The translations under genes were made by a program, and so were the position numbers. Shown one piece after another: positions 16,570 to 25,679 of a DNA stretch of 33,653 bases; the stretch's first letter is position 1, and the number at the start of each line of letters is the position of its first letter. Source of the DNA: an uncultured SAR324 cluster bacterium (lineage in GTDB: Bacteria > SAR324 > NAC60-12); contig CACIWU010000013.1 in assembly GCA_902590435.1 (NCBI GenBank), forward strand, positions 1 to 33,653, written 5' to 3'. The notes below the pieces were generated by a model that worked only from the letters and a program-made list of their open reading frames with translations, searched no databases and had not been told where the DNA came from.

Positions 16570-17352
16570 ATGGCTAATCTTCTGAATTATGATGCCAGCC
16601 AAATGTTGGCTTTTATTCTTGTTCTAGTTAGAGTGATTGGTATAATAGCCACGGCACCTGTCTTTGGTAGCTCAGTAACTCCTCCCCAAATTAAAATTGT
16701 GTTAAGTCTAACATTAGCACTTATTCTGTATCCTTTTATCTCTTCTTTAGAAGACTTTCCTATTCGTCCAGATGATTATCTTTTCCTAATCTCAAGTGAA
16801 CTACTAATAGGATTGATACTAGGATTGGTTGGCAGATTTTTGTTTGCAGCAGTAGAATTTGCTGGCACTGTCATCGGTTTTCAAATGGGACTTAGTATGG
16901 CTAATGTTCTAGATCCACAATCACAAGAGCAAATATCACTCGTTGGAAGATTTGAAACTGTTGCAGCTACTCTTATCTTTCTTGCAATGGATGGTCATTT
17001 GATTTTAATTCAGGCACTAGTAAAAAGTTTTTCTGTATTACCAATAGGGACCGCAAATATAAGCAAACCTTTAGTCGATAAATTGACTGACCTCTCTGCG
17101 AGTGTTTTTGTAATAGGTCTCCAAATTGGTGCCCCTTTGATAGTAGCTCTTTTTCTTGCTAATGCTATCATAGGACTTTTGTCTAGATCTGTACCTCAAA
17201 TTCAGGTCTTTGTGGTTGGTTTCCCACTTACATTGTTACTAGGATTTCTGTTTCTTTTTTTGGGTATGCCTTTCTACTCTCAGGCGGTACATCAAATGTT
17301 TGAAATGTTAGATATCCAATTATTTGATTCACTCAAGTTACTAAAAGGATGA
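16570..17352 (+). CDS. fliR: Flagellar export gate protein FliR
   Basis: The 260-residue inner-membrane protein is part of the FliPQR export gate of the flagellar type III secretion system. It shows about six hydrophobic segments. Family motifs include RVIGIIATAPVFGSSVTPPQIKIVLSLTLALIL near the N terminus, ELLIGLILGLVGRFLFAAVEFAGTVIGFQMGLSMANVLDPQ in the middle and PQIQVFVVGFPLTLLLG near the C terminus. The length is typical. It is the first gene of the flagellar block; fliP and fliQ, often just upstream, are not here. No Shine-Dalgarno sequence is visible before the ATG. Confidence 0.95.
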   Translation: MANLLNYDASQMLAFILVLVRVIGIIATAPVFGSSVTPPQIKIVLSLTLALILYPFISSLEDFPIRPDDYLFLISSELLIGLILGLVGRFLFAAVEFAGTVIGFQMGLSMANVLDPQSQEQISLVGRFETVAATLIFLAMDGHLILIQALVKSFSVLPIGTANISKPLVDKLTDLSASVFVIGLQIGAPLIVALFLANAIIGLLSRSVPQIQVFVVGFPLTLLLGFLFLFLGMPFYSQAVHQMFEMLDIQLFDSLKLLKG

Positions 17353-17442
17353 GTTTCAGTTAAAAAAAATTATTTTTCAAATTCAATCTTTAATAGTAAA
17401 TTATAAAGAACCTGTCTCTATTAATTAAATAATTAATGAAAA

Positions 17443-18507
17443 ATGGCTGAACAACAAGGTCAAGAAAAAACTGAGGCTCCTACAGAAAAAAAACGAAGAG
17501 AGTCACGTGAAGAGGGTCAAGTAGCTTTCAGCAGAGAACTTTCATCTGCAGCATTATTAGCAGGAATTGTACTTAGTCTTACGGTTTCAAGTCCATTGAT
17601 TCTAAATTCTTTTCAAGAACTCATGTCTAACATCTTTACACAAATGGGACAATATGAAGAGTTGTCAATAAACAGCTTATATAATTTGTCTGAAGACATT
17701 CTAGCTACAATGCTTCCTGCTTTTTCACCGTTTATAGCCGTTATAGTTTTAGTTGCAATTTTTTCTTCCATAATTCAAGTCGGCTTCCAAATCACATTAA
17801 AAGCTATTGCACCTAAATTTAACAAAATAAGTCCTCTAACAGGCATTAAACGTCTTTTCTCAAGTCAATCTTTAGCTGATTTCTTGAAAAGTATGACAAA
17901 AATGATCATCGTAGGTTTCGTTGGTTATATTACATATATCTCAAAAATTACTGAACTGAATGGCCTTTTTGTATCGACTCCGGAAGCAATTCTTAAATAT
18001 AATTTTGTTGTTGTAGCAGAAGTTGCTGGCAAAATAGTCTTAGCTCTCGTAGCTATAGCAATTTTCGATTTTATTTATCAACGTTGGCATCATGAACAAC
18101 AATTGATGATGACAAAACAAGAAGTAAAAGATGAAAGTAAGCAAACTGAGGGTGACCCCCAACTTAAAGCCCGAATAAGGCAGATTCAGCGTGAGATGTC
18201 CAACGCACGAATGATGCAAGAAGTTCCAAAAGCAGATGCTTTGATAGTCAACCCAACTCATTTCTCTGTCGCAATATTATATGACCGTGATGTGATGGCT
18301 GCACCTGAAGTAACCGCCAAAGGAATTGATCATATGGCACTACGCATGAGAACAGTTGCTAGAGAAAATAATGTCCCCATCCTTGAAAGGCCTGAACTAG
18401 CAAGAGATTTGTATGCTAACGTAGAAATCGGCGAAGACATTCCAGAAAGATTTTACAAAGCAATTGCAGAAATACTGGCTTACGTTTACCGACTCAGAAA
18501 AAGATAA
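17443..18507 (+). CDS. flhB: Flagellar export switch protein FlhB
   Basis: The 354-residue membrane protein switches flagellar export from rod/hook to filament substrates. The N terminus (GQEKTEAPTEKKRRESREEGQV) is characteristic. Four transmembrane segments lie between about 30 and 215, and a cytoplasmic C domain follows. The autocleavage site NPTH is intact at 270-273 (ADALIVNPTHFSVAI), so normal self-cleavage is expected. It begins 91 bases after fliR. Confidence 0.96.
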   Translation: MAEQQGQEKTEAPTEKKRRESREEGQVAFSRELSSAALLAGIVLSLTVSSPLILNSFQELMSNIFTQMGQYEELSINSLYNLSEDILATMLPAFSPFIAVIVLVAIFSSIIQVGFQITLKAIAPKFNKISPLTGIKRLFSSQSLADFLKSMTKMIIVGFVGYITYISKITELNGLFVSTPEAILKYNFVVVAEVAGKIVLALVAIAIFDFIYQRWHHEQQLMMTKQEVKDESKQTEGDPQLKARIRQIQREMSNARMMQEVPKADALIVNPTHFSVAILYDRDVMAAPEVTAKGIDHMALRMRTVARENNVPILERPELARDLYANVEIGEDIPERFYKAIAEILAYVYRLRKR

Positions 18508-18585
18508 TATTTTTTATTTTATCTTAACACTTAATATATCCCCTTATCAGAGTATAAAAATATAATATTTAAATAAATTTGTTTT

Positions 18586-18601
18586 TGGAGCATTATTTGC
18601 A
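18586..18601 (+). promoter_or_regulatory. Sigma-54-like -24/-12 promoter upstream of flhA
   Basis: The sequence TGGAGCATTATTTGCA has the required GG (18587-18588) exactly ten bases from GC (18599-18600), and a perfect TTGCA -12 half. The -24 half (TGGAGCA against TGGCACG) is partial. A transcript would start near 18612, about 57 bases before the flhA GTG. Sigma-54 control of flhA is known in Pseudomonas and Vibrio, so the position makes sense. No enhancer-binding site was identified. Confidence 0.5.
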
Positions 18602-18668
18602 ACTGGCAGTTCAAAAAAGTATAATTTAGAATTAGCATATTATTAAACCTCTTGGTAATGGATGACCA

Positions 18669-20759
18669 GTGGCTGCTACAAGTATCCCCTTAAATAATTT
18701 AGTAAATAAATCTGATATAGTTCTCGCCGCAGGGGTAATATCAATACTTCTGATAATGGTAGTGCCTTTACCTCTTATGGTTCTTGATCTGCTATTAGCA
18801 TTGAGTATTACTACAGGAGTTCTCATTCTTTTTGTTGCTTTGTTTACAGAAAGTTCACTAGATTTCTCAGCTTTTCCTTCGGTATTACTTATTGCGACTA
18901 TTTTCCGACTTTCTCTTAATGTCGCCTCAACCAGACTAATCCTCCTTGAAGGTCATCAGGGACCTGGCGCAGCAGGTGCAATCATTAATTCTTTTGGTGA
19001 ATTCGTAGTAGGCGGGAATCAGATTGTTGGAATAATAATTTTCCTTATTTTGGTAATAATTAATTTTGTTGTAATTACAAAAGGTACTGGTCGTATTGCA
19101 GAAGTTGCAGCCCGATTTACATTGGATGCAATGCCAGGTAAACAAATGGCTATAGATGCAGACCTTAATGCAGGTTTAATAGATGAAGACGAAGCCCGTC
19201 AAAGACGTTCAATCATCCAAAGAGAATCAGATTATTTTGGAGCACTTGATGGTGCAAGTAAATTTGTTAGAGGCGACACAATCGCTGGTTTAATTATAAC
19301 ATCAATTAATATTTTAGGTGGGTTATTGGTAGGTATAACTCAGTTTGATATGTCTTCCGGTGACGCTTTTGATGCTTACGCAACTTTAACAATTGGAGAT
19401 GGACTTGTCTCACAAATTCCTGCGCTGATAATTTCGATAGCTGCAGGTATAGCAGTAACTAAGGCCTCAGGTGAAAACAAAATTTCAGTAGATCTACAAA
19501 ATCAAATTTTTAACAATGTCCAAGCTCTTTATGTAGTTTCAGCAGTTCTATTAACTTTTTCTCTAATTCCAGGTCTTCCAGCTGTACCTTTTTTACTTCT
19601 AGCAATCAGTACTTTCTTCGTTGCTCAGTTAAGTAGAAAATCTAATGTAAATATCGCTTCTGAAGAACATCAAGCTGAACAAGCTCGTCTTCAAAAAGAA
19701 TTGAGTGAAGAGCCAGAAGATATAGAATCGCTTCTATCCATAGATATTCTTGGACTAGAGCTTGGTTATGGCATGATACCACTTGTTGATGAAGAACAGG
19801 ATGGTGAGCTTCTAAAACGAATTAAAGCCATTCGTAGACAAATAGCACTTGATTTCGGATATATAGTTCCACCTCTGCATATAAAAGACAACCTTGAACT
19901 TTCTCCAGGTGAGTACTCAATTACAATTAAAGGGATTGAAATTGCTAGAAATGAATTAATGATGGGCCATCTACTTGCTATGAAAACTGGAGATGTAGAT
20001 GAAGAAATTCCTGGAGTAGATACTGTTGAACCAGCATTTGGTTTGCCTGCTATTTGGATTTCAGAAGAAGATGAGGAACGCGCACAATTCGCTGGATATA
20101 CTGTTGTTGACCTTCCAACTGTTTTGGCTACACATATTACAGAAGTACTAAAAAATCATGCTTTTGAGTTTATTGGACGACAGGAAACACAAAATCTGCT
20201 TGATGCTCACGCAAAATCAGAACCAAAAGTTATTGAAGAATTAGTACCATCACTGATATCATTAGGTGTTGTACAAAAAGTCTTGCAGAATTTGCTAAAA
20301 GAACTTGTATCTATTCGCGATCTTCATACAGTACTAGAAACGCTTGCGGATGTTTCAACAATTACGAAAGATCCTGACTTGCTTACAGAACATGTTCGAC
20401 AAAACCTATCACGACAGATTACAAGACAATATCAAACTCCCGATGGAGTTCTGCCGCTAATTACAATGAATCAAGATCTGGAGAATCAAATTGCGTCAGC
20501 TATCCAAGACTCTGGACAAGGAGCTTATCTAGGCTTGAATCCTAACATGGCACAAGCAATAATAAATGGAATTGATGGGATGATGGAAAAATTTACTATA
20601 AACAATTATCAACCACTTTTACTTTGTTCACCATTAATAAGACCGCATGTAAAAAAACTAGTTGAACGATTTATTCCAAATCTTGTAGTACTCTCTCATA
20701 ATGAGGTAGCACAAGATGTACGTATCGAAGCATTGGGCGTTGTTGAACTAAGTGGGTGA
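18669..20759 (+). CDS. flhA: Flagellar export apparatus protein FlhA
   Basis: The 696-residue membrane protein forms the nonameric cytoplasmic ring of the flagellar export gate and couples export to proton flow. About eight hydrophobic segments lie in the first ~320 residues, with the FHIPEP family signature RLSLNVASTRLILLEG at about 79-94 and the charged cytoplasmic loop GRIAEVAARFTLDAMPGKQMAIDADL after it. The C-terminal ~350 residues form the chaperone-docking domain. The start is a GTG at 18669; an in-frame stop lies two codons upstream and no in-frame ATG is available nearby. The 161-base gap after flhB holds a -24/-12 element, so flhA may begin its own transcript. Confidence 0.96.
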   Translation: MAATSIPLNNLVNKSDIVLAAGVISILLIMVVPLPLMVLDLLLALSITTGVLILFVALFTESSLDFSAFPSVLLIATIFRLSLNVASTRLILLEGHQGPGAAGAIINSFGEFVVGGNQIVGIIIFLILVIINFVVITKGTGRIAEVAARFTLDAMPGKQMAIDADLNAGLIDEDEARQRRSIIQRESDYFGALDGASKFVRGDTIAGLIITSINILGGLLVGITQFDMSSGDAFDAYATLTIGDGLVSQIPALIISIAAGIAVTKASGENKISVDLQNQIFNNVQALYVVSAVLLTFSLIPGLPAVPFLLLAISTFFVAQLSRKSNVNIASEEHQAEQARLQKELSEEPEDIESLLSIDILGLELGYGMIPLVDEEQDGELLKRIKAIRRQIALDFGYIVPPLHIKDNLELSPGEYSITIKGIEIARNELMMGHLLAMKTGDVDEEIPGVDTVEPAFGLPAIWISEEDEERAQFAGYTVVDLPTVLATHITEVLKNHAFEFIGRQETQNLLDAHAKSEPKVIEELVPSLISLGVVQKVLQNLLKELVSIRDLHTVLETLADVSTITKDPDLLTEHVRQNLSRQITRQYQTPDGVLPLITMNQDLENQIASAIQDSGQGAYLGLNPNMAQAIINGIDGMMEKFTINNYQPLLLCSPLIRPHVKKLVERFIPNLVVLSHNEVAQDVRIEALGVVELSG

Positions 20760-20830
20760 TTAATTAATAATTTAGTTTGTTTTCCAACAATTATTTATGA
20801 AAGTATCAAAAAATATCTGAAAAACCTTTT

Positions 20831-22126
20831 ATGAATCTAAAACGTTATCGTGTAAATAACATTAAAGAAGCATTAAAATTTATAAAACGAGATTTAGGAC
20901 CCGATGCCTTAATTGTTTCAACTCGTCAGGTCAAAGATGGTAAGGGAGCTTTTGGAATGTTTAGCAAAAAAATGTTAGAGGTAACTGCAGCATCGGGTAA
21001 AAAGGGAGTGGAAGATAATTATCAAAAAATTCCCACAAAAAAAGCACTTAAAACATATGACCGTACTTCAGATTTAAATGAAGAAATTTTAGATGAAACT
21101 TTCCTTAGACCTAAAACAAAATCTATACTCCCTTTTTCAGAAAATTCATCTAGCTTTATTCAGCCCCTCCAAAAAGAGCTTCAAGGAATTCGTTTAACTT
21201 TAGGGGATTTAAGCACTAAATCTAATAGTTTTGATGATCAGCTAGTTGGAGAACTGAAACAAGAACTCGGTGAAATGAGAAACATTCTTCATATTTTAGC
21301 TTCTCGTACTGAGGTTGTAAGTGATCCAATATTACCCGAAAACCTTCTACTCGTCTACCAACAAATGAAATTTAGTGGTATGGAAGAAAAATTTGCTAGA
21401 CGTCTAATATTAGAGGCGCAGCGTAGTATAGATGAAAATGACATTGATAATTTTGCATATGTAAAAATTTTCATCGCAAGAATGTTGATGAAAATAATCA
21501 AAATTACTAAGGGTATCGAGGGAATAAAAAATCCACAGAGAATCATGGCTCTTCTCGGTCCAACCGGAGTAGGTAAAACAACTACAATCGCAAAAATTGC
21601 ATCTGAACAGTCAATACAATACAAACGAAAAGTTTCATTAATATCTTTTGATACAAACTATCGGACATCGACTGAAAAAATTCGGACATATGCAAAAATG
21701 ATAAATGTGCCTTTTAGTGTCGTAAAAAACAAAAAAGAATTGAACAGCATTTTAAAGAGCTATGAACATTTTGATACCATATTAATTGATACAATTGGAT
21801 GCTCTCAGCGAAATGATTCAAAGTTATTAGAAATGAGGGAGACTTTAGACGAGCAAGGACGAATTCATAATTCACTGGTTTTAAGTGCAACTAGTAAAGA
21901 TAGAGACATGAACGAAGTTACAAGAAAATTCGGATGTATGCCCATTGATAGTATCATCTTCACGAAATTAGACGAAAGCGCTACATACGGTTCCCTATTT
22001 AATCATGCAATTCGATTCAAAAAACCATTTTCTTATCTAACATTAGGGCAGAAAGTTCCCGAAGACCTTGAGATTGCCTCTAGGGAGAGACTAGTAGATT
22101 TACTTTTAAACATTTCAGGAACGTAA
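20831..22126 (+). CDS. flhF: Flagellar placement GTPase FlhF (SRP-type)
   Basis: The 431-residue protein has the FlhF N terminus (MNLKRYRVNNIKEALKFIKRD), a variable acidic/basic linker, and an SRP-like NG domain. The P-loop is GPTGVGKT at 243-250, and the guanine-specificity motif is TKLDES. Two positions differ from usual FlhF: the DTYRIGA-type segment reads DTNYRTSTEK, and the G3 region reads DTIGCSQRN with Cys where Arg is common. FlhF sets polar flagellum position and number, usually with the ATPase FlhG, which is absent from this block. It lies 71 bases after flhA. Confidence 0.93.
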   Translation: MNLKRYRVNNIKEALKFIKRDLGPDALIVSTRQVKDGKGAFGMFSKKMLEVTAASGKKGVEDNYQKIPTKKALKTYDRTSDLNEEILDETFLRPKTKSILPFSENSSSFIQPLQKELQGIRLTLGDLSTKSNSFDDQLVGELKQELGEMRNILHILASRTEVVSDPILPENLLLVYQQMKFSGMEEKFARRLILEAQRSIDENDIDNFAYVKIFIARMLMKIIKITKGIEGIKNPQRIMALLGPTGVGKTTTIAKIASEQSIQYKRKVSLISFDTNYRTSTEKIRTYAKMINVPFSVVKNKKELNSILKSYEHFDTILIDTIGCSQRNDSKLLEMRETLDEQGRIHNSLVLSATSKDRDMNEVTRKFGCMPIDSIIFTKLDESATYGSLFNHAIRFKKPFSYLTLGQKVPEDLEIASRERLVDLLLNISGT

Positions 22127-22141
22127 AAAATAAGTTTAACT

Positions 22142-22897
22142 ATGCCCTCCAATAAAAATCCATACACTGAAAAAACACAACAAAATAGAGAAGAAGAGCT
22201 AATAAAATATGCTCCACTAGTAAAAAGGGTAGTGACAAGAATGTCTGCTCGATTCCCTCCTGGAATAGATAGCAATGAATTATATCAAGTAGGAATGATA
22301 GGGCTTTTAGATGCAGTTGACAAGTTTGACCCTGCGAGAGATGTAAAATTTAAAACATATGCTGAATTTCGTATCAAAGGGGCTATACTTGATGAATTAC
22401 GCTCAATGGACTGGGTTCCTCGTTCTGTCAGGGCCGCGACAAATGAATGGAGCAAAGCTTGGCGGAGTCAAACTATTGAAAGTGGTAGAGAACCTGTTGA
22501 CCAAGAGATGGCTGAACAAATGGGAATGAGCTTAGATGAATACCATGATTTTATACTTAAGGCTAGTCCTATTCCGATAATTTCCATTGAAGAATTTAAA
22601 GCTCATTCTAATCAAGAAGAGAGCACAAGTTTGTTAGACATTCTCTCTAAACCAGGAGAAAAAGATCCATTTACTCTACTATCAATGGAACAGATGAAAA
22701 ACAAACTTTCTGAAGCAGTTTCAGAACTTGAAGAGCGAGAACAGCAAGTATTAGCTCTGTATTATCAAGAAGAAATGAACTTAAAGGAAATTGGTGAAAT
22801 TTTAGGAGTTATAGAATCCAGAGTTTCTCAGATTCGTTCAAAAACCATTCTCAAATTACGAGCCAAATTGAGAATAATGACACAAGATGGAATGTAA
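22142..22897 (+). CDS. fliA: Flagellar sigma factor sigma-28 (FliA)
   Basis: The 251-residue sigma factor has region 2 (NELYQVGMIGLLDAVDKFDPARDVKFKTYAEFRIKGAILDELR), a short region 3, and region 4 with a helix-turn-helix (LKEIGEILGVIESRVSQIRSK). The combination is diagnostic of FliA/WhiG-type factors. It directs transcription of late flagellar genes such as flagellin. It follows flhF after 15 bases, as in many flagellar operons but without flhG in between. I saw no sigma-28 promoter in front of a fitting gene in this window. The anti-sigma factor gene flgM is not next to it. Confidence 0.95.
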   Translation: MPSNKNPYTEKTQQNREEELIKYAPLVKRVVTRMSARFPPGIDSNELYQVGMIGLLDAVDKFDPARDVKFKTYAEFRIKGAILDELRSMDWVPRSVRAATNEWSKAWRSQTIESGREPVDQEMAEQMGMSLDEYHDFILKASPIPIISIEEFKAHSNQEESTSLLDILSKPGEKDPFTLLSMEQMKNKLSEAVSELEEREQQVLALYYQEEMNLKEIGEILGVIESRVSQIRSKTILKLRAKLRIMTQDGM

Positions 22898-22921
22898 GAT
22901 TAATAAATCTAAATAAGTACA

Positions 22922-23149
22922 ATGTCAGATGATAATTCTTCAATAAAAAAATTACTTGAGGAAATGATTAAACTTCAGGAAGAAAAAGTCCTCAAAATTG
23001 CTCGCGATCTTATTCCTCACTTAACCTCAGAAGATATTCGCAATCCTCAAGACTTTCCAGTATTATACAACAATATAAATTTTAATTTTGAAGATGGAAT
23101 TCTTACAGGATACCTTTCGATAAAGACTGCACTTAATCAACTAAATTGA
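22922..23149 (+). CDS. Small protein of unknown function after fliA (75 aa)
   Basis: The product is acidic to neutral. An N-terminal helix (SIKKLLEEMIKLQEEKVLKIARDLIPHLT) is followed by a pattern of short strands (NNINFNFEDGILTGYLSIKTAL). No signal peptide or membrane helix is visible. It lies 24 bases after fliA in the same direction, so it is probably the last gene of the flagellar transcript. It is too long to be chance at this position with a clean start and stop, but I do not recognise a family. It is not FlgM by sequence. Confidence 0.6.
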   Translation: MSDDNSSIKKLLEEMIKLQEEKVLKIARDLIPHLTSEDIRNPQDFPVLYNNINFNFEDGILTGYLSIKTALNQLN

Positions 23150-23288
23150 AAATCAACTTTTTTCCAATTTAAACTTTAATACTAAAAAATTTCCAGTTAG
23201 TCTATACTTTTAAAAAAAATTACTTATTATAGTTTTACAAAAATTTTAAATACCAATAATCAAAAAACAAATACACGCAAAGCTCATA

Positions 23289-23870
23289 ATGTCAAAAAAT
23301 TCAATTTGTCGTTTCAATATTCCTGAACTCAAAGATTTACCCAAAGACATTGTTACAAAGATAGTAACTGTTCAAGAAAAAGCTGGATTTGTACCTAATG
23401 TCTTTCTAGTGCTTGCAAAGAGGCCAGAAGAATTCAGAGCTTTTTTTGCATATCATGATGCACTAATGGAAAAAGAAAGTGGATTGACTAAAGGTGAGAG
23501 GGAAATGATTGTTGTTACAACATCTGGACTAAATCAATGTCTATACTGTGTAGTAGCTCATGGAGCAATAGTACGAATTAGAGAAAAGAGATATCAACTC
23601 TCTGATCAACTAGCTACAAATTACCTTAAAGCTGATATAACGCCTAGACAAAAAGCCATGCTTGATTTTGCTGTTAAAGTCTCTTTGGAATCAAACAAGT
23701 TAAACAATTCTGATTTTGAAGAAATGCGTTCTCATGGTTTTTCAGATGAGGATATTTGGGATACAGGAGCAATTTCAGCTTTCTTCGCATTATCCAATCG
23801 AATGGCAAACTTTACTGGTATGATTCCTAATGATGATTTTTATAAGATAGGACGAATTTCAACAACTTAA
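23289..23870 (+). CDS. AhpD/CMD-like peroxidase-related protein
   Basis: The 193-residue protein belongs to the carboxymuconolactone decarboxylase/AhpD superfamily, in the group annotated as uncharacterised peroxidase-related enzymes. The redox motif is CLYCVVAHG with C84, C87 and H91, followed by a helical C domain. Family members reduce peroxides or disulphides through the CxxC pair. The physiological partner is unknown. It ends one base before the start codon of the PQQ-type dehydrogenase, so the two are almost certainly co-transcribed. Confidence 0.85.
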   Translation: MSKNSICRFNIPELKDLPKDIVTKIVTVQEKAGFVPNVFLVLAKRPEEFRAFFAYHDALMEKESGLTKGEREMIVVTTSGLNQCLYCVVAHGAIVRIREKRYQLSDQLATNYLKADITPRQKAMLDFAVKVSLESNKLNNSDFEEMRSHGFSDEDIWDTGAISAFFALSNRMANFTGMIPNDDFYKIGRISTT

Positions 23871-23871
23871 A

Positions 23872-25065
23872 ATGAAACTCTTTAGCAAAATACTTTTTCG
23901 AAAAAGGAATATTTTTTGTCCTGTTTTTAAAATAATAGCTATTATTTTCCTAGCAAAAAGTATGACGGCCATATCTTTTGCAAGTGAAAAAATTGTACTA
24001 AAAAGCAAAAGTGGCATATCCTTTCAAGTAGTTGAAATTGCAAGAGGTTTAGGTGTTCCGTGGGGAATGGTTTTTATTAGCCCATCAAAGATTCTGTTTA
24101 CTGAAAGAAAAGGTGAAATTGGAGTTATTAACCTAGAAAATGAAGGAATCTACAGAATACAAGGTGGGCCTAAAGTTTATGCTTCAGGACAAGGTGGCCT
24201 ATTAGATGTTGCTGTTCCTCATGATTATAAGGATGGAGACTGGATTTATTTTACTTACAGCAAGAAGATAGATAATGAACCCACAAAGTATGCTACTACT
24301 CTAGCAAGAGCAAAACTAGACGGATACCATCTTATCAATTTTCGTGACCTTTTGATTACAAAGTCTGCAAGCAGTTCAAGTATACACTTCGGTAGCCGAA
24401 TAACATTCGACGGAAATGGTAACCTTTATTTTTCGGTTGGTGATCGTGGTTACCGACCAAATGCCCAGAATTTGGCTACACACTCCGGTTCAATTTTACG
24501 TTTACACTTGGACGGTAGTGTAAATAAAGATAATCCTTTTTTTCATAAAGATGGAGCTCTTAGTGAAATATGGAGTTATGGACACCGTAATCCCCAGGGA
24601 ATATTCTACGACATGGAATTAAATCGACTTTGGGCAATAGAGCACGGGCCTCGGGGCGGTGACGAAATTAATTTAATTCTACCAGGACTTAATTATGGTT
24701 GGCCAATTATTTCATACGGTAAGGAATACTGGGGACCTATTCAAGTAGGAGAAGGTACAATAAAGGAAGGAATGGAACAACCAATAAAATTCTATGTTCC
24801 TTCTATTGCTCCAGGAAGTCTGATAGTATATTCAGGAAGAGCATTTCCTGCTTGGAGAGGTAATTTATTTGCAGGTGCTCTAAAATTGACTCACCTAAAT
24901 CGAATTCAACTGGATGCTAACGGAAAAGCAGTGAGTGAGGAGAGAATTTTAGATTCATTTGGAGAACGTATACGGGATATATTAGAGAGTCCTGAAGGAT
25001 GGCTTTATCTTTCAACTGATAGTGGAAAGATTTTGAGTATCAGACCCGATATAAGTAATCAATGA
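23872..25065 (+). CDS. PQQ-dependent soluble sugar (aldose) dehydrogenase-like protein, exported
   Basis: The 397-residue protein has a long N-terminal signal peptide (hydrophobic core IIAIIFLAKSMTAISFA, to about residue 37). It then forms a six-bladed propeller of the soluble glucose dehydrogenase (GDH_B/YliI) family. Typical motifs are VPWGMVFI, GGLLDVAVP, GHRNPQGIFYD and HGPRGGDEINLILPGLNYGWP. The family oxidises aldose sugars in the periplasm with PQQ and calcium. Whether this one binds PQQ is not proven by sequence. It starts one base after the AhpD-like gene. Confidence 0.88.
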   Translation: MKLFSKILFRKRNIFCPVFKIIAIIFLAKSMTAISFASEKIVLKSKSGISFQVVEIARGLGVPWGMVFISPSKILFTERKGEIGVINLENEGIYRIQGGPKVYASGQGGLLDVAVPHDYKDGDWIYFTYSKKIDNEPTKYATTLARAKLDGYHLINFRDLLITKSASSSSIHFGSRITFDGNGNLYFSVGDRGYRPNAQNLATHSGSILRLHLDGSVNKDNPFFHKDGALSEIWSYGHRNPQGIFYDMELNRLWAIEHGPRGGDEINLILPGLNYGWPIISYGKEYWGPIQVGEGTIKEGMEQPIKFYVPSIAPGSLIVYSGRAFPAWRGNLFAGALKLTHLNRIQLDANGKAVSEERILDSFGERIRDILESPEGWLYLSTDSGKILSIRPDISNQ

Positions 25066-25103
25066 TTACATAATTATATTTGTATCATAATAAAATAATT
25101 TTT

Positions 25104-25202
25104 AGGAGAGTTTTGAAGAAAGTTGTCATCATCGGAGTCGGCCAAGAACGGTGACTTGGAGCCCAGTTAGCTTTACGTTTTGCATCTATATGCATGGACT
25201 CT
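25104..25202 (+). pseudogene. Decayed start of a short-chain (SDR-type) dehydrogenase
   Basis: An AGGAG at 25104-25108 precedes a TTG at 25113 that opens the frame LKKVVIIGVGQER, then TGA (25152-25154), then LGAQLALRFASICMDS, then another TGA. With the stop ignored it reads like the dinucleotide-binding start of an SDR (GVGxxLGAxLAxRFA). The rest of the gene is gone. It is best read as a relic; the exact family is uncertain, since a Rossmann start alone is not diagnostic. Confidence 0.4.
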
Positions 25203-25240
25203 TGAACTTGACCTACGTACATCTATTGAAAAATGGTAGC

Positions 25241-25570
25241 ATGAGATTTATTATAACTAGTATATTAATTTTTTTATTTTTTGTTCAATTGACCGAAAAT
25301 GTTTTGATCTACGCAAATTTTGAAAATGAAACAATGAAGATTCTTGAACTTAAGCGTCAAGGATGGGAAGTAGTTGAAAAACAAAATAATATTGAAAAAC
25401 GTCCAGGAATTAAACCTTATGAAAACCTTGAAAGATTAGTACAGGTAGTAAAATATAAACTTAAAAAAAATAAAAAAGTTTTCTTTTGCATAGTTGAATA
25501 TGACAGTCAGTTGGATAGAATAATTGATGAATGTGATTCCGTTGCAGAAAATATAAACATATCTTTTTAA
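25241..25570 (+). CDS. Small exported protein of unknown function (109 aa)
   Basis: I start at the ATG at 25241 because it opens a good signal peptide (MRFIITSILIFLFFVQLTENV). A longer in-frame reading from 25151 only adds residues that overlap the dehydrogenase relic in another frame. The mature part (~85 residues) is charged, begins ENETMKILELKRQGWEVVEK and has two cysteines (CIVEY and DECDS) that could pair in the periplasm. No family is recognised. It has no Shine-Dalgarno sequence and no obvious operon partner. Confidence 0.6.
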   Translation: MRFIITSILIFLFFVQLTENVLIYANFENETMKILELKRQGWEVVEKQNNIEKRPGIKPYENLERLVQVVKYKLKKNKKVFFCIVEYDSQLDRIIDECDSVAENINISF

Positions 25571-25679
25571 ATAATAATTATTAATATTTTTCAATAAAAT
25601 ATTGTTCCACACTTCATTAAAAATTAGAAAATAAATTATCTTAACCCTTAAATATTACAAATAAAAAAAGAGAAAATTA

